A stretch of DNA of 64,000 nucleotides from UBA4416 sp036676295 (GCA_036676295.1 JAKFDE010000016.1:62001-126000); one strand, 5' to 3'. Positions 52,380-61,143 are shown, numbered from the stretch's first letter. Notes: a model not told the origin generated them from the sequence alone. A program made the numbers and translations.

Positions 52380-53612
52380 ATGGAACAAGCAGATGTATTA
52401 GTTATTGGGGCAGGACCAGCCGGCTGTATCGCTGCATCAATGATCAACAAACAAGGATATAATGTAAGGATAGTGGAAAAAGAAAAATTTCCACGATTTG
52501 TTATAGGAGAAAGTTTACTACCTCGAGTAATGGATCATTTAGATGAAGCAGGTTTTTTAGAAGCTGTAAAGGGTGCCGGATTTCAAGAAAAATTTGGTGC
52601 AAAATTCATCAGAGGAAAAGAAATATGTGATTTTAATTTTTCAGAACAATTCACAAATGGTTGGAAATGGACATGGCAGGTTCCCCGTGGGCAATTTGAT
52701 AAGATTCTGGCTGATAAAGTAGAATCCATGGGTGTATCTGTAGAATATCAAACATCAGTATCCAATATTGAATTCAATGGAACAAATTCTGTAACCACAG
52801 TTGTTGACGACAAAGGAAAAGAAAAGAAAATAGCTGCAAAATTTATTGTTGATGCAAGTGGTTATGGTCGAGTAATTCCAAGAATGTTTGGATTAGATGA
52901 ACCTTCTTCATTAGGAAAAAGAAAAACACATTTTACACATTTTAAAGATACAAAACGACCGGAAGGCATTGATGGAAATCGCATTACCGTAGTTGTTCAT
53001 CAACAAAAAGTTTGGATCTGGATCATTCCATTTTCAAATGGGATCACTTCAGTTGGCTTTGTAGCAGATCCTGATTTTTTCAATGACTTCCCTGAAGATC
53101 CAATTGAAAGGATGAAAGCCGTCATCTCCTCTGACGAAAATACAAAAAAGAGGTTTGAAAATGCTGAAATGATTTTTGAACCAAAAAGTATTGAAGGTTA
53201 TTCTATTTCAACTAAACAATTATACGGCACCGGCTTCGTACTAGTTGGAAATGCAACAGAATTTTTAGATCCTGTATTTTCTTCGGGAGTTACTTTTGCA
53301 ATGGAATCGGGGAATAAGGCTGGAAAACTAGTGAATGATTTCTTAAAAGGCAATCCAGTAAATTGGCAAAAAGATTACACAGATTATATGATGCAGGGAA
53401 TTAATACTTTTCGAACGTACGTATCCACATGGTACACAGGTGAACTTCATGATATTTTCTTTTCCAGTAATCAAGATCCTGAAATTAAAAAACAAATATG
53501 TTCTGTTTTAGCAGGCTATGTTTGGGATCTGAATAATCCTTTTGTAAAAAAACACATGCAGGCAGTTAAAACTTTACATAAAGTTATTGAGTTAAATAAT
53601 ACCAGCAATTAA
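52380..53612 (+). CDS. FAD-dependent oxidoreductase, halogenase/geranylgeranyl-reductase-like
   Basis: A 410-residue flavoprotein with N-terminal VLVIGAGPAGCIAASMI, the FAD/substrate segment RFVIGESLLPRVMDHL, and LVGNATEFLDPVFSSGVTFAMESG (the GD-like FAD motif, with N for D). It contains WIWIIP, which is similar to the WxWxIP motif of flavin halogenases, but no lysine equivalent to the chlorination lysine could be assigned. Related enzymes also reduce polyprenyl chains or hydroxylate. It follows the QueD-like gene by 3 nt. Confidence 0.85.
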   Translation: MEQADVLVIGAGPAGCIAASMINKQGYNVRIVEKEKFPRFVIGESLLPRVMDHLDEAGFLEAVKGAGFQEKFGAKFIRGKEICDFNFSEQFTNGWKWTWQVPRGQFDKILADKVESMGVSVEYQTSVSNIEFNGTNSVTTVVDDKGKEKKIAAKFIVDASGYGRVIPRMFGLDEPSSLGKRKTHFTHFKDTKRPEGIDGNRITVVVHQQKVWIWIIPFSNGITSVGFVADPDFFNDFPEDPIERMKAVISSDENTKKRFENAEMIFEPKSIEGYSISTKQLYGTGFVLVGNATEFLDPVFSSGVTFAMESGNKAGKLVNDFLKGNPVNWQKDYTDYMMQGINTFRTYVSTWYTGELHDIFFSSNQDPEIKKQICSVLAGYVWDLNNPFVKKHMQAVKTLHKVIELNNTSN

Positions 53613-53656
53613 TTCTTTTAATCCTATTAAAAGTAAAATAATTCAAAAATACAATT

Positions 53657-54055
53657 ATGAAAACAGACATTGAAAACAGAGAAGATATTGAAGTGTTGGT
53701 TAATTCTTTCTACGATAAGGTAAAAGAAAATGCATTACTAGGAAGAGTTTTTGATGATGTCATGAAAGTGAGCTGGGAAAAACATTTACCTAAAATGTAT
53801 GATTTTTGGGAAAACATCGTATTTCAAACAGGAAATTACAAGGGACATCCTTTTGCCGCTCATTTAGATGTTAATGATAAAGAAACGATGACTCCAATAC
53901 ATTTCCAACAATGGTTAGTGTTATTTCACCAAACCATCAACGAGTTATTTTCAGGCCCTGTTGCAGAAGAACTAAAGCTCAAATCACAAAACATTAAAGA
54001 AGTTTGGAGCTACAAAATGGATTACTTAAATAATTGTAATAAATCTAAAAATTAA
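53657..54055 (+). CDS. Group III truncated haemoglobin
   Basis: A 132-residue globin of the 2-on-2 type. The segment DIEVLVNSFYDKVKENALLGRVFDDV, then KHLPKMYDFWENIVFQTGNYKGHPFAAHLDV with the conserved W and the proximal-side H, and the C-terminal VAEELKLKSQNIKEVW match group III members. These bind O2 or NO and are linked to low-oxygen or nitrosative conditions. It is the first of the plus-strand genes leading to the copper group. Confidence 0.88.
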   Translation: MKTDIENREDIEVLVNSFYDKVKENALLGRVFDDVMKVSWEKHLPKMYDFWENIVFQTGNYKGHPFAAHLDVNDKETMTPIHFQQWLVLFHQTINELFSGPVAEELKLKSQNIKEVWSYKMDYLNNCNKSKN

Positions 54056-54122
54056 CATTTAGGCTTGCTATTTAAAACAGGATTTGTTTAGGATTCAATT
54101 TTCTTTCTCAACTGAATTTTCA

Positions 54123-54130
54123 TATATTTG
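54123..54130 (+). promoter_or_regulatory. TATATTTG element 7 nt before the HYC_CC_PP gene
   Basis: TATATTTG matches TAnnTTTG and ends 7 nt before the ATG (54138), so the leader would be three or four nt at most. Confidence 0.5.
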
Positions 54131-54137
54131 TTAACTC

Positions 54138-54524
54138 ATGAATAAAATTTTAATTTTCACTCTACTTTTTATTTATACCACTTTAAACTGTGGCTTGAAT
54201 ATTAGCTTACATTACTGTGGCGGAAAATTAAAAAGCGTTTCTTTATTAAATAAAGATGATGAACAGGGATGTTGTGGCAAGAAAATGAAAAGTAAAAATT
54301 GTTGTAAAAATAAAACAGCAGTTCTTAAAGTTAAAGACACACAACAAAAAAATGAAGTCTCTAAAATAAATAGTCCGGAACCAAAACTTATAAGCGTAGC
54401 TACTACTGAATTATTATTTCATTTATCACAAATTAAAAGTGTAGCAATTGCTATAGACCATCATGTTCCTCCCGTCATATATGACAATCCAATATACCTT
54501 AAAAACAGGGTATTAATCATCTGA
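54138..54524 (+). CDS. HYC_CC_PP family secreted protein
   Basis: A 128-residue protein with a signal peptide (MNKILIFTLLFIYTTLNCG). It then shows the three marks that name the family: HYCGG, paired cysteines (GCCGKK ... NCCKNK), and HHVPP near the end. Members are periplasmic or surface proteins found near metal-handling genes in Bacteroidota. The many cysteines and histidines suggest copper binding, but no test is known to me. Here it lies just before a multicopper oxidase group. Confidence 0.82.
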   Translation: MNKILIFTLLFIYTTLNCGLNISLHYCGGKLKSVSLLNKDDEQGCCGKKMKSKNCCKNKTAVLKVKDTQQKNEVSKINSPEPKLISVATTELLFHLSQIKSVAIAIDHHVPPVIYDNPIYLKNRVLII

Positions 54525-54625
54525 TTTTCTGGCCTTTTCTATAGATCCTAATTTTTTACGGATTCGTATGTTTGCTCTTTTATTTGAGCAGTTTCTTATT
54601 ATTTAATTAATTCAAAAAAAATATC

Positions 54626-55516
54626 ATGAAAAAAATACTTTTATCAATTTTTTCTGCTGCTTTAATCTCAGCATCTGCATTTGCTCAAATACCAAATAAT
54701 GGATTCGAAAACTGGACCGCTGTAGGCAGTTACAGTGTGCCAAATAGTTGGGGAACAATGAATAATACAACTACCTTGTCAGGTATTTACACCGCAACTG
54801 TTGGAACACCCGGTAGTCCTGGTTCTTCTTATTTAAAACTAACATCAAAAACAATAGGAGCATCTGTTGTTAATGGAATTGCAGTGAGTGGTCGATTAGA
54901 TTCAATGACCATGCAACCAATTTCAGGTTTTCCGTGTACTCTGCAACCGGTAAGTTTTACAGGAAAATGGCAACACATGATCTATGGCAGTAGTCAAGGC
55001 TCTATTTCTGTTTTGTTAACCAAATGGAACAGTACAACATTACAAAGAGATGTAGTAGCCACCGCTAACCAAACCTTATCCGGCATGGCTATGAGTTGGG
55101 CAAATTTTACCATCAACTTTAACTACGTAAGTTCAACTGTTCCTGATAGCTGTATCATTGTTTTAAAAGCCAGCGGTGCAAACCCAACCAACAACGATTA
55201 TTTATGGGTAGATAATTTAGCTTTTACAGGAAGTGTAGTAGGTATTAAAACTATCGATAATTATGTTTCAAGTATTTCTGTTTACCCGAATCCATCAACC
55301 GAAAACATAACAGTTACCTTAAACATTAAACAAGCATCTCATGTTCAATTACAATTAATTGATCTAACCGGCAAATTAATTAAAGACATCAATGCAGGTG
55401 AAATTAAAGGGGAATACAAAAACACAATAAATACAACAGGCATAACTAAAGGCATATACTTTTTAAAAGTCATTGCTGATGATGCTGTTGATATTAAAAA
55501 AATCATTGTACAATAA
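54626..55516 (+). CDS. Secreted protein with T9SS sorting domain
   Basis: A 296-residue protein with signal peptide MKKILLSIFSAALISASAFA and a jelly-roll-like domain starting IPNNGFENWTAVGSYSVPNSWGT, a PCMD or carbohydrate-binding-like fold. The last 80 residues are a type A sorting domain (VYPNPSTENITVTL ... GKLIKDINAG ... GIYFLKVIA). It should be exported and anchored on the surface. It is followed after 40 nt, across a short hairpin, by the multicopper oxidase. Confidence 0.85.
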   Translation: MKKILLSIFSAALISASAFAQIPNNGFENWTAVGSYSVPNSWGTMNNTTTLSGIYTATVGTPGSPGSSYLKLTSKTIGASVVNGIAVSGRLDSMTMQPISGFPCTLQPVSFTGKWQHMIYGSSQGSISVLLTKWNSTTLQRDVVATANQTLSGMAMSWANFTINFNYVSSTVPDSCIIVLKASGANPTNNDYLWVDNLAFTGSVVGIKTIDNYVSSISVYPNPSTENITVTLNIKQASHVQLQLIDLTGKLIKDINAGEIKGEYKNTINTTGITKGIYFLKVIADDAVDIKKIIVQ

Positions 55517-55521
55517 TAATT

Positions 55522-55544
55522 AGGGAGAGTCATCTCCCCTTTTT
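55522..55544 (+). terminator. Short hairpin between the T9SS protein and multicopper oxidase genes
   Basis: 6-bp stem GGGAGA/TCTCCC (55523-55528 and 55533-55538), loop GTCA, then CTTTTT. It is a weak terminator and could give partial read-through. Confidence 0.6.
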
Positions 55545-55556
55545 AATTTAAGAATA

Positions 55557-57269
55557 ATGAAAAAACATCTAATCCTGGTTTTTGTTTTATTTGCGTCATT
55601 CGCAATAGCTCAAACTCAATTGCCTATTCCGGATACAATAGTTGGACCTAATTATACATTAAACATGCATAAGGACAGCGTTCAGTTTTTTTCCGGAAAC
55701 ATTTCTCATACCTACGCTTTTAACCAATATAAATATCTTGGGCCAACCCTTATTTTCAATAAGGGTAGCAATGTGACTATTAATGTCAATAATCAACTCG
55801 ACGATACAACCACAGTACATTGGCATGGAATACACCTGCCTTCAAAATGGGACGGAGGGCCTCATACTTCAATCATGCCGGGTACAAGTTGGAATCCTGT
55901 GTATACGGTAATGGATAATGCGGCTACTTATTGGTACCATCCTCACATGCACATGAAAACTGCTGAACAGGCAATTAAAGGTGCTGCCGGATTGATCATT
56001 GTGAGAGATCCAATAGAAGCAGCCTTAACTCTACCAAGAAAATATGGCGTAGATGATATTCCTTTAATCATTCAATGCCAACAGTATGATTCAAATAATC
56101 AAGCAATGTCACTTGGTATGCAAGATAGTACCCTGTTAGTAAATGGTGCCAGAGCTAGCGATGGTTATACTGTTTACGCAAACTGTCCGGCACAAATAGT
56201 ACGTATGCGACTTTTAAATGCATCTGGCGAACGCTCTTTTAATTTTGGGTTTACTGCCAATATGCAATTTAAAATTATTGGTAGTGACGGCGGACTACTA
56301 AATGCACCTGTTAACGCTAATCGTTTGCGTCTTGCTCCAGGGGAAAGAGCTGAAATTTTATTGGATTTAACCGGAATGAATGGTCAAACATTTTATTTAA
56401 TGAGTTATGCATCTGAACTTCCAATGGGTGTGCAAGGTGGGCCAACAATGCCAATGCCTCCCGGAAGCCCTCCCATGGACAGTCCTTTGAATGGTATTGA
56501 TTTTAATATCATGCAAATTAATGTTGTTCCTCAAACCATCAATCCTGTAACTATCATTCCTTCTACTCTGGTAAGTGTTAATCCATATTTAGCATCACAA
56601 GCATCTGCAATACGTACAATTGATTTTACAGCGGATAGTGCAATGGTTATGGATGGGCCTTTTTATTTTAATGATAGCACATTTGATATGATGCGAATTG
56701 ATTACCGTATTCCGCTGAACAGTATCGAAATATGGCAATTAACAAACCAAACCATGGTGGCTCATCCTTTTCATATTCATGATGTACAATTTTATATTCT
56801 GAATAGAAATGGATTACCTCCTGCTTTGGAAGAAAGCGGAAGAAAAGATGTTGTGTTACTTGCTCCAGGCGACACGGTTCGTTTCATTACAAAATTTGAG
56901 GATTTTGCGGATACAGTTATTCCTTTTATGTTTCATTGCCATATTTTAATGCATGAGGATGATGGTATGATGGGGCAGTTTATTGTAACACCTGCAGCAA
57001 CAGGAATTAACGAGGTAAGCTCAAATAAATCATCTGTATCAATTTTTCCAAATCCTGCTACAAACTTTATAAATATAGAGCTTGATGAAGCTGACCCTAT
57101 TGATCCGGTGGAAATAGAAATTCATGATCTGCTTGGAAAAAAAGTTTACTCAGAAATAAACTCAAAAAATAAATTCAGGATCAATTCCTCCAATCTTCCT
57201 CATGGTATATATACCATATCCATTAGTAAAAATAAGAACAGTATTCACAAAAAAATAATCATCCAATGA
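55557..57269 (+). CDS. Multicopper oxidase with T9SS sorting domain
   Basis: A 570-residue secreted oxidase (signal peptide MKKHLILVFVLFASFAIAQ). All four copper motifs are present: HWHGIHLP, YWYHPHMHMK, HPFHIHDVQFY and FHCHILMHEDDGMM, placing types 1, 2 and 3 copper. The methionine-rich loop PMGVQGGPTMPMPPGSPPMD resembles that of CueO-like cuprous oxidases. The end is a T9SS sorting domain (SIFPNPATNFINI ... HGIYTISI). It may oxidise Cu(I) at the surface. The HMA lipoprotein overlaps its last codons by 4 nt. Confidence 0.92.
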   Translation: MKKHLILVFVLFASFAIAQTQLPIPDTIVGPNYTLNMHKDSVQFFSGNISHTYAFNQYKYLGPTLIFNKGSNVTINVNNQLDDTTTVHWHGIHLPSKWDGGPHTSIMPGTSWNPVYTVMDNAATYWYHPHMHMKTAEQAIKGAAGLIIVRDPIEAALTLPRKYGVDDIPLIIQCQQYDSNNQAMSLGMQDSTLLVNGARASDGYTVYANCPAQIVRMRLLNASGERSFNFGFTANMQFKIIGSDGGLLNAPVNANRLRLAPGERAEILLDLTGMNGQTFYLMSYASELPMGVQGGPTMPMPPGSPPMDSPLNGIDFNIMQINVVPQTINPVTIIPSTLVSVNPYLASQASAIRTIDFTADSAMVMDGPFYFNDSTFDMMRIDYRIPLNSIEIWQLTNQTMVAHPFHIHDVQFYILNRNGLPPALEESGRKDVVLLAPGDTVRFITKFEDFADTVIPFMFHCHILMHEDDGMMGQFIVTPAATGINEVSSNKSSVSIFPNPATNFINIELDEADPIDPVEIEIHDLLGKKVYSEINSKNKFRINSSNLPHGIYTISISKNKNSIHKKIIIQ

Positions 57270-57640
57270 AAATAAAAAATATCATAGCAATTGCTTTTAT
57301 AGCATTAGTTGTAATTGCTTGCGGAAACAAAACCGAAACAGAAAACACAATCAATAAAACAGAAAACCAAAATGGAGTAACACTATCAACCTTTAAAGTT
57401 TGGGGAAATTGTGAGATGTGTAAAGAAACAATTGAGGGATCTCTAAGTGTTAACGGGATCACTAAAGCTGATTGGGATGTGGATTCAAAGATCATAACGG
57501 TTACTTACGATGAAAGTAAGATCTCATTAGATCAAATTCAAAAAAATATCGCAACTGCCGGGTATGATAATGAAAAATACAAAGGCGATGACAATGCCTA
57601 CAATGAACTACCCGATTGTTGCCAATACGACAGAAAATGA
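57266..57640 (+). CDS. Heavy-metal-associated (HMA) domain lipoprotein
   Basis: A 124-residue protein with a lipobox signal (FIALVVIACGNK, cysteine at 20) and an HMA fold: TFKVWGNCEMCKETIEGSL gives CxxC-like metal site (C-E-M-C) and the usual beta-alpha-beta pattern to AGYDNEKY. A C-terminal CC pair (PDCCQYD) could also bind metal. It likely binds Cu(I) in the periplasm. It overlaps the multicopper oxidase by 4 nt. Confidence 0.88.
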   Translation: MKIKNIIAIAFIALVVIACGNKTETENTINKTENQNGVTLSTFKVWGNCEMCKETIEGSLSVNGITKADWDVDSKIITVTYDESKISLDQIQKNIATAGYDNEKYKGDDNAYNELPDCCQYDRK

Positions 57641-57653
57641 CATAAGTCATTTT
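57634..57653. promoter_or_regulatory. CRP/FNR-like dyad before the arsR-type gene
   Basis: Arms AAAATGAC and GTCATTTT around ATAA, with core TGACATAAGTCA. It shares the TGAC-N4-GTCA core of the dyad at 28428 and overlaps the stop of the HMA gene. Its centre is about 62 bp upstream of the start predicted inside the next inverted repeat. Confidence 0.6.
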
Positions 57654-57671
57654 GTTCTCTGAGTTAGGTCA

Positions 57672-57723
57672 ACATCTACATATAAGGATATACAGATATT
57701 TGTATATCCTTATATGTAGATGT
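57672..57723. promoter_or_regulatory. 52-bp inverted repeat (probable ArsR operator) over the promoter
   Basis: Two perfect 23-bp arms, 57672-57694 and 57701-57723, around the six-base centre GATATT. A GATATTTG (57695-57702) in the centre is a near match to TAnnTTTG. The repeat ends one base before the ATG of the arsR-type gene. A dimeric regulator bound here would cover the -7 element and start point, and RNA from it could fold into a hairpin next to the start codon. Confidence 0.78.
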
Positions 57724-57724
57724 C

Positions 57725-58024
57725 ATGAAAAAAAGAGAACTTGATCTTGTATTACTAGCAGAATCTTTCAAAGCTATTGCTCATCCGGATCGGATCAGGA
57801 TCTTAGCTCTCCTTGAACCTAAGAGCAAAATCAATATTTCTGTTACTGAGCTCTGTGATCAATTAAAATTAGCTCAACCCGAAGTTTCAAGACATCTGGG
57901 GATTTTAAAGAATAAAGGTATATTAGTCTTTGAACGAAGTGGTTCAAACGTTTATTACTCAATAAACAGAACTAATGTTATTTTTAATTGTATTGAAAAT
58001 CTATTCAGCAAAAAATTGTTATGA
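57725..58024 (+). CDS. ArsR-family transcriptional regulator
   Basis: A 99-residue winged-helix regulator: ESFKAIAHPDRIRILALLEP, then SVTELCDQLKLAQPEVSRHLGILKNKGILVFERSGSNVYYSI. It has only three cysteines, none in the ELCVCDL metal-sensor motif, so it is probably not an arsenic or zinc sensor; the signal is unknown. Its ATG follows a 52-bp inverted repeat, suggesting autorepression. Stop overlaps the next gene by 4 nt (ATGA). Confidence 0.9.
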   Translation: MKKRELDLVLLAESFKAIAHPDRIRILALLEPKSKINISVTELCDQLKLAQPEVSRHLGILKNKGILVFERSGSNVYYSINRTNVIFNCIENLFSKKLL

Positions 58025-58896
58025 AACCATCCAAAAATATACTTATTACTAAAGCCTCCGGACAGGTCGTACCTTTCTCAGAAGAAAAATTACGAAACTC
58101 TTTAATTCGCTCGGGAGCAGATAATGATCAAATTGAAAAAATTTTAAATGAAATATCCGGCCAATTATTTGAGGGAATTTCTACAAAAAAATTGTACCGC
58201 TTAGCATTTAATATGCTAAAAGGAAAATCACATTCTCTTGCAGCAAAATACCACTTAAAAAGAGCCATCATGGAATTAGGTCCATCAGGTTATCCATTTG
58301 AAAAATTTATTGGCGAACTATTAAAACGTCAAGGCTACTCAGTAACTGTAGGAGAAATTATAAAGGGAAAATGTGTTAATCACGAAATAGATGTGATTGC
58401 CATTGCCGACCATCATCATTTTATGATCGAATGTAAATATCATAATTTACAGGGAATTATTTGCGATGTCAAAATACCACTTTACATTCAAAGTCGTTTT
58501 AAAGATGTAGAAGCCGGATGGTTAAAATTACCCGGTCATGATCAAATCGTTCATCAGGGTTGGGTTGTAACTAACACGAAATTCAGTACAGATGCCATTA
58601 AATACGGTAATTGTATTGGTTTAAAATTATTAGGATGGGATTACCCGGCTAAAGAGAGTTTAAAGGATTTAATTGATACCTTTGGATTATACCCAATTAC
58701 TTGTCTTACAACACTTAGTCGTGCAGAAAAACAAAAGCTACTTGACAAAAAAATTGTGCTCTGCCAGGAGATCCGTTCTGATAAAAAATTATTGTCTGAT
58801 ATTGGCATGAAAGAATCAAGAATTAAAACCACTATGGCAGAAGTAACTCAACTTTGCGTTAATATTGAAACTAAAAAAACTGAAAACCATGAATAA
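58021..58896 (+). CDS. ATP-cone domain fused to an Mrr-like PD-(D/E)xK nuclease
   Basis: A 291-residue two-domain protein. Residues 1-95 are an ATP-cone (VTKAxG-like ITKASGQVVPFSEEKLRNSLIRSGA, AAKYHLKRAIMELGPSG), the nucleotide-sensing module of ribonucleotide reductases and NrdR. Residues about 95-220 resemble an Mrr-type restriction-endonuclease fold: an E in FEKFIGELL, D in NHEIDVIAIAD, and ECK in HHFMIECKYHN, with a Q in YIQSRF. A C-terminal helical part follows. It overlaps the arsR-type gene and the next gene, and lies two genes before nrdJ. Function unknown. Confidence 0.85.
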   Translation: MKPSKNILITKASGQVVPFSEEKLRNSLIRSGADNDQIEKILNEISGQLFEGISTKKLYRLAFNMLKGKSHSLAAKYHLKRAIMELGPSGYPFEKFIGELLKRQGYSVTVGEIIKGKCVNHEIDVIAIADHHHFMIECKYHNLQGIICDVKIPLYIQSRFKDVEAGWLKLPGHDQIVHQGWVVTNTKFSTDAIKYGNCIGLKLLGWDYPAKESLKDLIDTFGLYPITCLTTLSRAEKQKLLDKKIVLCQEIRSDKKLLSDIGMKESRIKTTMAEVTQLCVNIETKKTENHE

Positions 58897-59329
58897 TAAT
58901 AAATTACATTTTTTTGAAAAAATTGCACAAAAAGCTACAACCTTTACCGGAACAACCTTAGCTTTTATGATAGCACTTAGTGTTATTATTACCTGGATCA
59001 TAACAGGTCCTATATTTCATTTTTCTGATACCTGGCAACTCGTGATTAATACAGGAACAACCATCATCACGTTTTTAATGGTGTTTTTAATCCAACGAAC
59101 TCAAAACAAAGATTCAAGAGCACTCCATCTGAAACTTAATGAATTAATTGCCTCCTTAAATGGCCCTAGTAATCGCTTAGTAGACATTGAGAATTTGACT
59201 GAAAAGGAATTGGAAACTTTGCATAAATTTTATGCGCATTTGGCAGATTTAGCAAAAAATGAAAAAGACCTCACAAACTCTCATTCAATAGAAGAAGCCC
59301 ATCAATGGCATAAAGTAAAGTATAAATAA
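58889..59329 (+). CDS. Low-affinity iron permease-like small membrane protein
   Basis: A 146-residue protein with two hydrophobic segments (FTGTTLAFMIALSVIITWIITG, WQLVINTGTTIITFLMVFLIQ) and the family segment IQRTQNKDSRALHLKLNELIASL, as in the low-affinity iron permease family (PF04120). The role in bacteria is not established. ATG 58889 is used; it lies inside the end of the ATP-cone gene (stop at 58894-58896), and a longer frame starting at 58865 would overlap it more. Confidence 0.82.
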   Translation: MNNNKLHFFEKIAQKATTFTGTTLAFMIALSVIITWIITGPIFHFSDTWQLVINTGTTIITFLMVFLIQRTQNKDSRALHLKLNELIASLNGPSNRLVDIENLTEKELETLHKFYAHLADLAKNEKDLTNSHSIEEAHQWHKVKYK

Positions 59330-59397
59330 CAAATTACGGAGGTCAATAAAAATTACGAGTAAAAACAAAGGAAATAATATTAGTAAAAGGGAATACA

Positions 59398-61143
59398 ATG
59401 AAGCTCTTAACTCCAAATGCTATAAAAGTTCTTGAAAGCCGTTATCTATTAAAAAACAGCGAAGGACAGTTTATTGAAACGCCTCAACAACTTTTTCAAC
59501 GTGTTGCCAAACATATCTCAAAAGCAGAACTAACTTATAACGATGTAGAAACTGCAGAAAAGTGGGAAAAGATCTTTAACGATATAATGAGTCAGTTATA
59601 CTTTTTACCCAATTCGCCAACCTTAATGAATGCAGGTTTACCCTTAAATCAGCTAAGCGCTTGTTTTGTTTTACCCATTGAAGATAGTATTGAAAACATT
59701 TTTACTTGTTTAAAATACACCGCGTTAATCCAACAAAGCGGTGGCGGCACCGGTTTTAATTTTTCTCTATTGAGACATAAAGGAGACTTTATTCATAGCA
59801 CTTCAGGAATATCTTCAGGGCCAATTGCCTTTATGAAAATATTTGATGCCGCAACTGATAATATTAAACAAGGAGGTAAACGTCGTGGAGCCAATATGGG
59901 GATCCTGAACATTGATCATCCGGACATTGAAGAATTTATTACAATTAAACACGAAGAAGACGTATTATCCAATTTCAATATCTCTGTGGGAATGTACAAC
60001 GACTTTATGAAAGCAGTTGAAGAAGATAAAGATTGGCATCTGAAACATCCTAATACAAGAAAAATTATAAAAACCATATCCGCCAAAGATCTTTGGAATA
60101 AAATAATTAATAATGCCTGGAAAAGTGGTGATCCCGGTTTGGTGTTCTTAGATACGATCAATGAAAGTAATCCTACACCTGCTATTGGCGATATCACATG
60201 CACCAATCCTTGCGGAGAAGTTCCTTTATTGCCTTATGAGGCGTGCAATTTAGGCTCTATCGACGTTTCTAAATTTTACAATAAACAAGATAAAATTTTC
60301 GACTGGAAACATTTCTCTGAAATTATAATATACAGTATTCGTTTTTTAGATAATGTCATAGACATGAATAATTACATTATTCCGGAAATAAAAACGATGG
60401 TAAAAGGAAATCGTAAAATTGGATTGGGAATAATGGGTTGGGCCGATCTGTTATTAAAAATGGAAATTCCTTATGCATCAAAAGAAGCTCTACAATTTGG
60501 AGAAGAATTAATGCTCTTTATGCAAAAGAACAGTGATCTGGCATCGGAAGACTTAGCAAAAGAAAGAGGTGTATTTAAAAATTGGGATAAAAGCATTTTT
60601 GCTCCTGATCGCAAGATACGCAACGCAACCCGCACCAGTATTGCTCCAACAGGAACCATCTCAATTATTGCAGGAACAAGCTCGTCCATTGAACCTAATT
60701 TTGCTTTAGCTATTCATAGAGAAAATGTATTGAACAACGAAACATTATTTGAGATCAACGAGAATTTTATTTCTTATCTAAAAGAGCACAACCTATATAC
60801 AGAAGATATTATAGAAGAAGTAAAAAGAAGTGGAACGATCCAACATTCTCATCTTCCCGATCACGTTAAGCATCTGTTTAAAACGTCACTTGAAATAGAA
60901 TCCTATTGGCATATTATGCATCAAATTGCCTTTCAAAAACATACCGATAATGCCGTATCAAAAACCATTAATCTTCCGGAAGAAGCAACTGTAAATGACG
61001 TAAACGAAGCTTACTTCCTTGCCTGGAAAGAAAAAGCCAAGGGTGTTACCGTATTTCGTTATGGTTCAAAAATTTCTCAGGTACTAAGAAGCGGAACATC
61101 ACATAGTGAAAATCAGGGAAGTTGTAAAGTTTGTTCAACTTAA
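59398..61143 (+). CDS. nrdJ: Adenosylcobalamin-dependent (class II) ribonucleotide reductase
   Basis: A 581-residue enzyme reducing ribonucleotides to deoxyribonucleotides without O2. Conserved blocks are FLPNSPTLMNAGLPLNQLSACFVLP (first active-site cysteine), QSGGGTGFNFS, GKRRGANMGI, the catalytic NPCGEVPLLPYEACNLGSI, and ARTSIAPTGTISIIAGTSSSIEPNFAL. It is short and begins directly in the catalytic region; no ATP-cone is visible. The C-terminus ends CKVCST, the expected redox pair. No class I or III subunit is in the window. Its 68-nt upstream gap holds a GGAGG but no riboswitch that I can see. Confidence 0.93.
   Translation: MKLLTPNAIKVLESRYLLKNSEGQFIETPQQLFQRVAKHISKAELTYNDVETAEKWEKIFNDIMSQLYFLPNSPTLMNAGLPLNQLSACFVLPIEDSIENIFTCLKYTALIQQSGGGTGFNFSLLRHKGDFIHSTSGISSGPIAFMKIFDAATDNIKQGGKRRGANMGILNIDHPDIEEFITIKHEEDVLSNFNISVGMYNDFMKAVEEDKDWHLKHPNTRKIIKTISAKDLWNKIINNAWKSGDPGLVFLDTINESNPTPAIGDITCTNPCGEVPLLPYEACNLGSIDVSKFYNKQDKIFDWKHFSEIIIYSIRFLDNVIDMNNYIIPEIKTMVKGNRKIGLGIMGWADLLLKMEIPYASKEALQFGEELMLFMQKNSDLASEDLAKERGVFKNWDKSIFAPDRKIRNATRTSIAPTGTISIIAGTSSSIEPNFALAIHRENVLNNETLFEINENFISYLKEHNLYTEDIIEEVKRSGTIQHSHLPDHVKHLFKTSLEIESYWHIMHQIAFQKHTDNAVSKTINLPEEATVNDVNEAYFLAWKEKAKGVTVFRYGSKISQVLRSGTSHSENQGSCKVCST

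Noticed and set aside
59330..59397. Cobalamin riboswitch before nrdJ
   Set aside because: Only 68 nt are available and no B12-box-like conserved sequence was seen.
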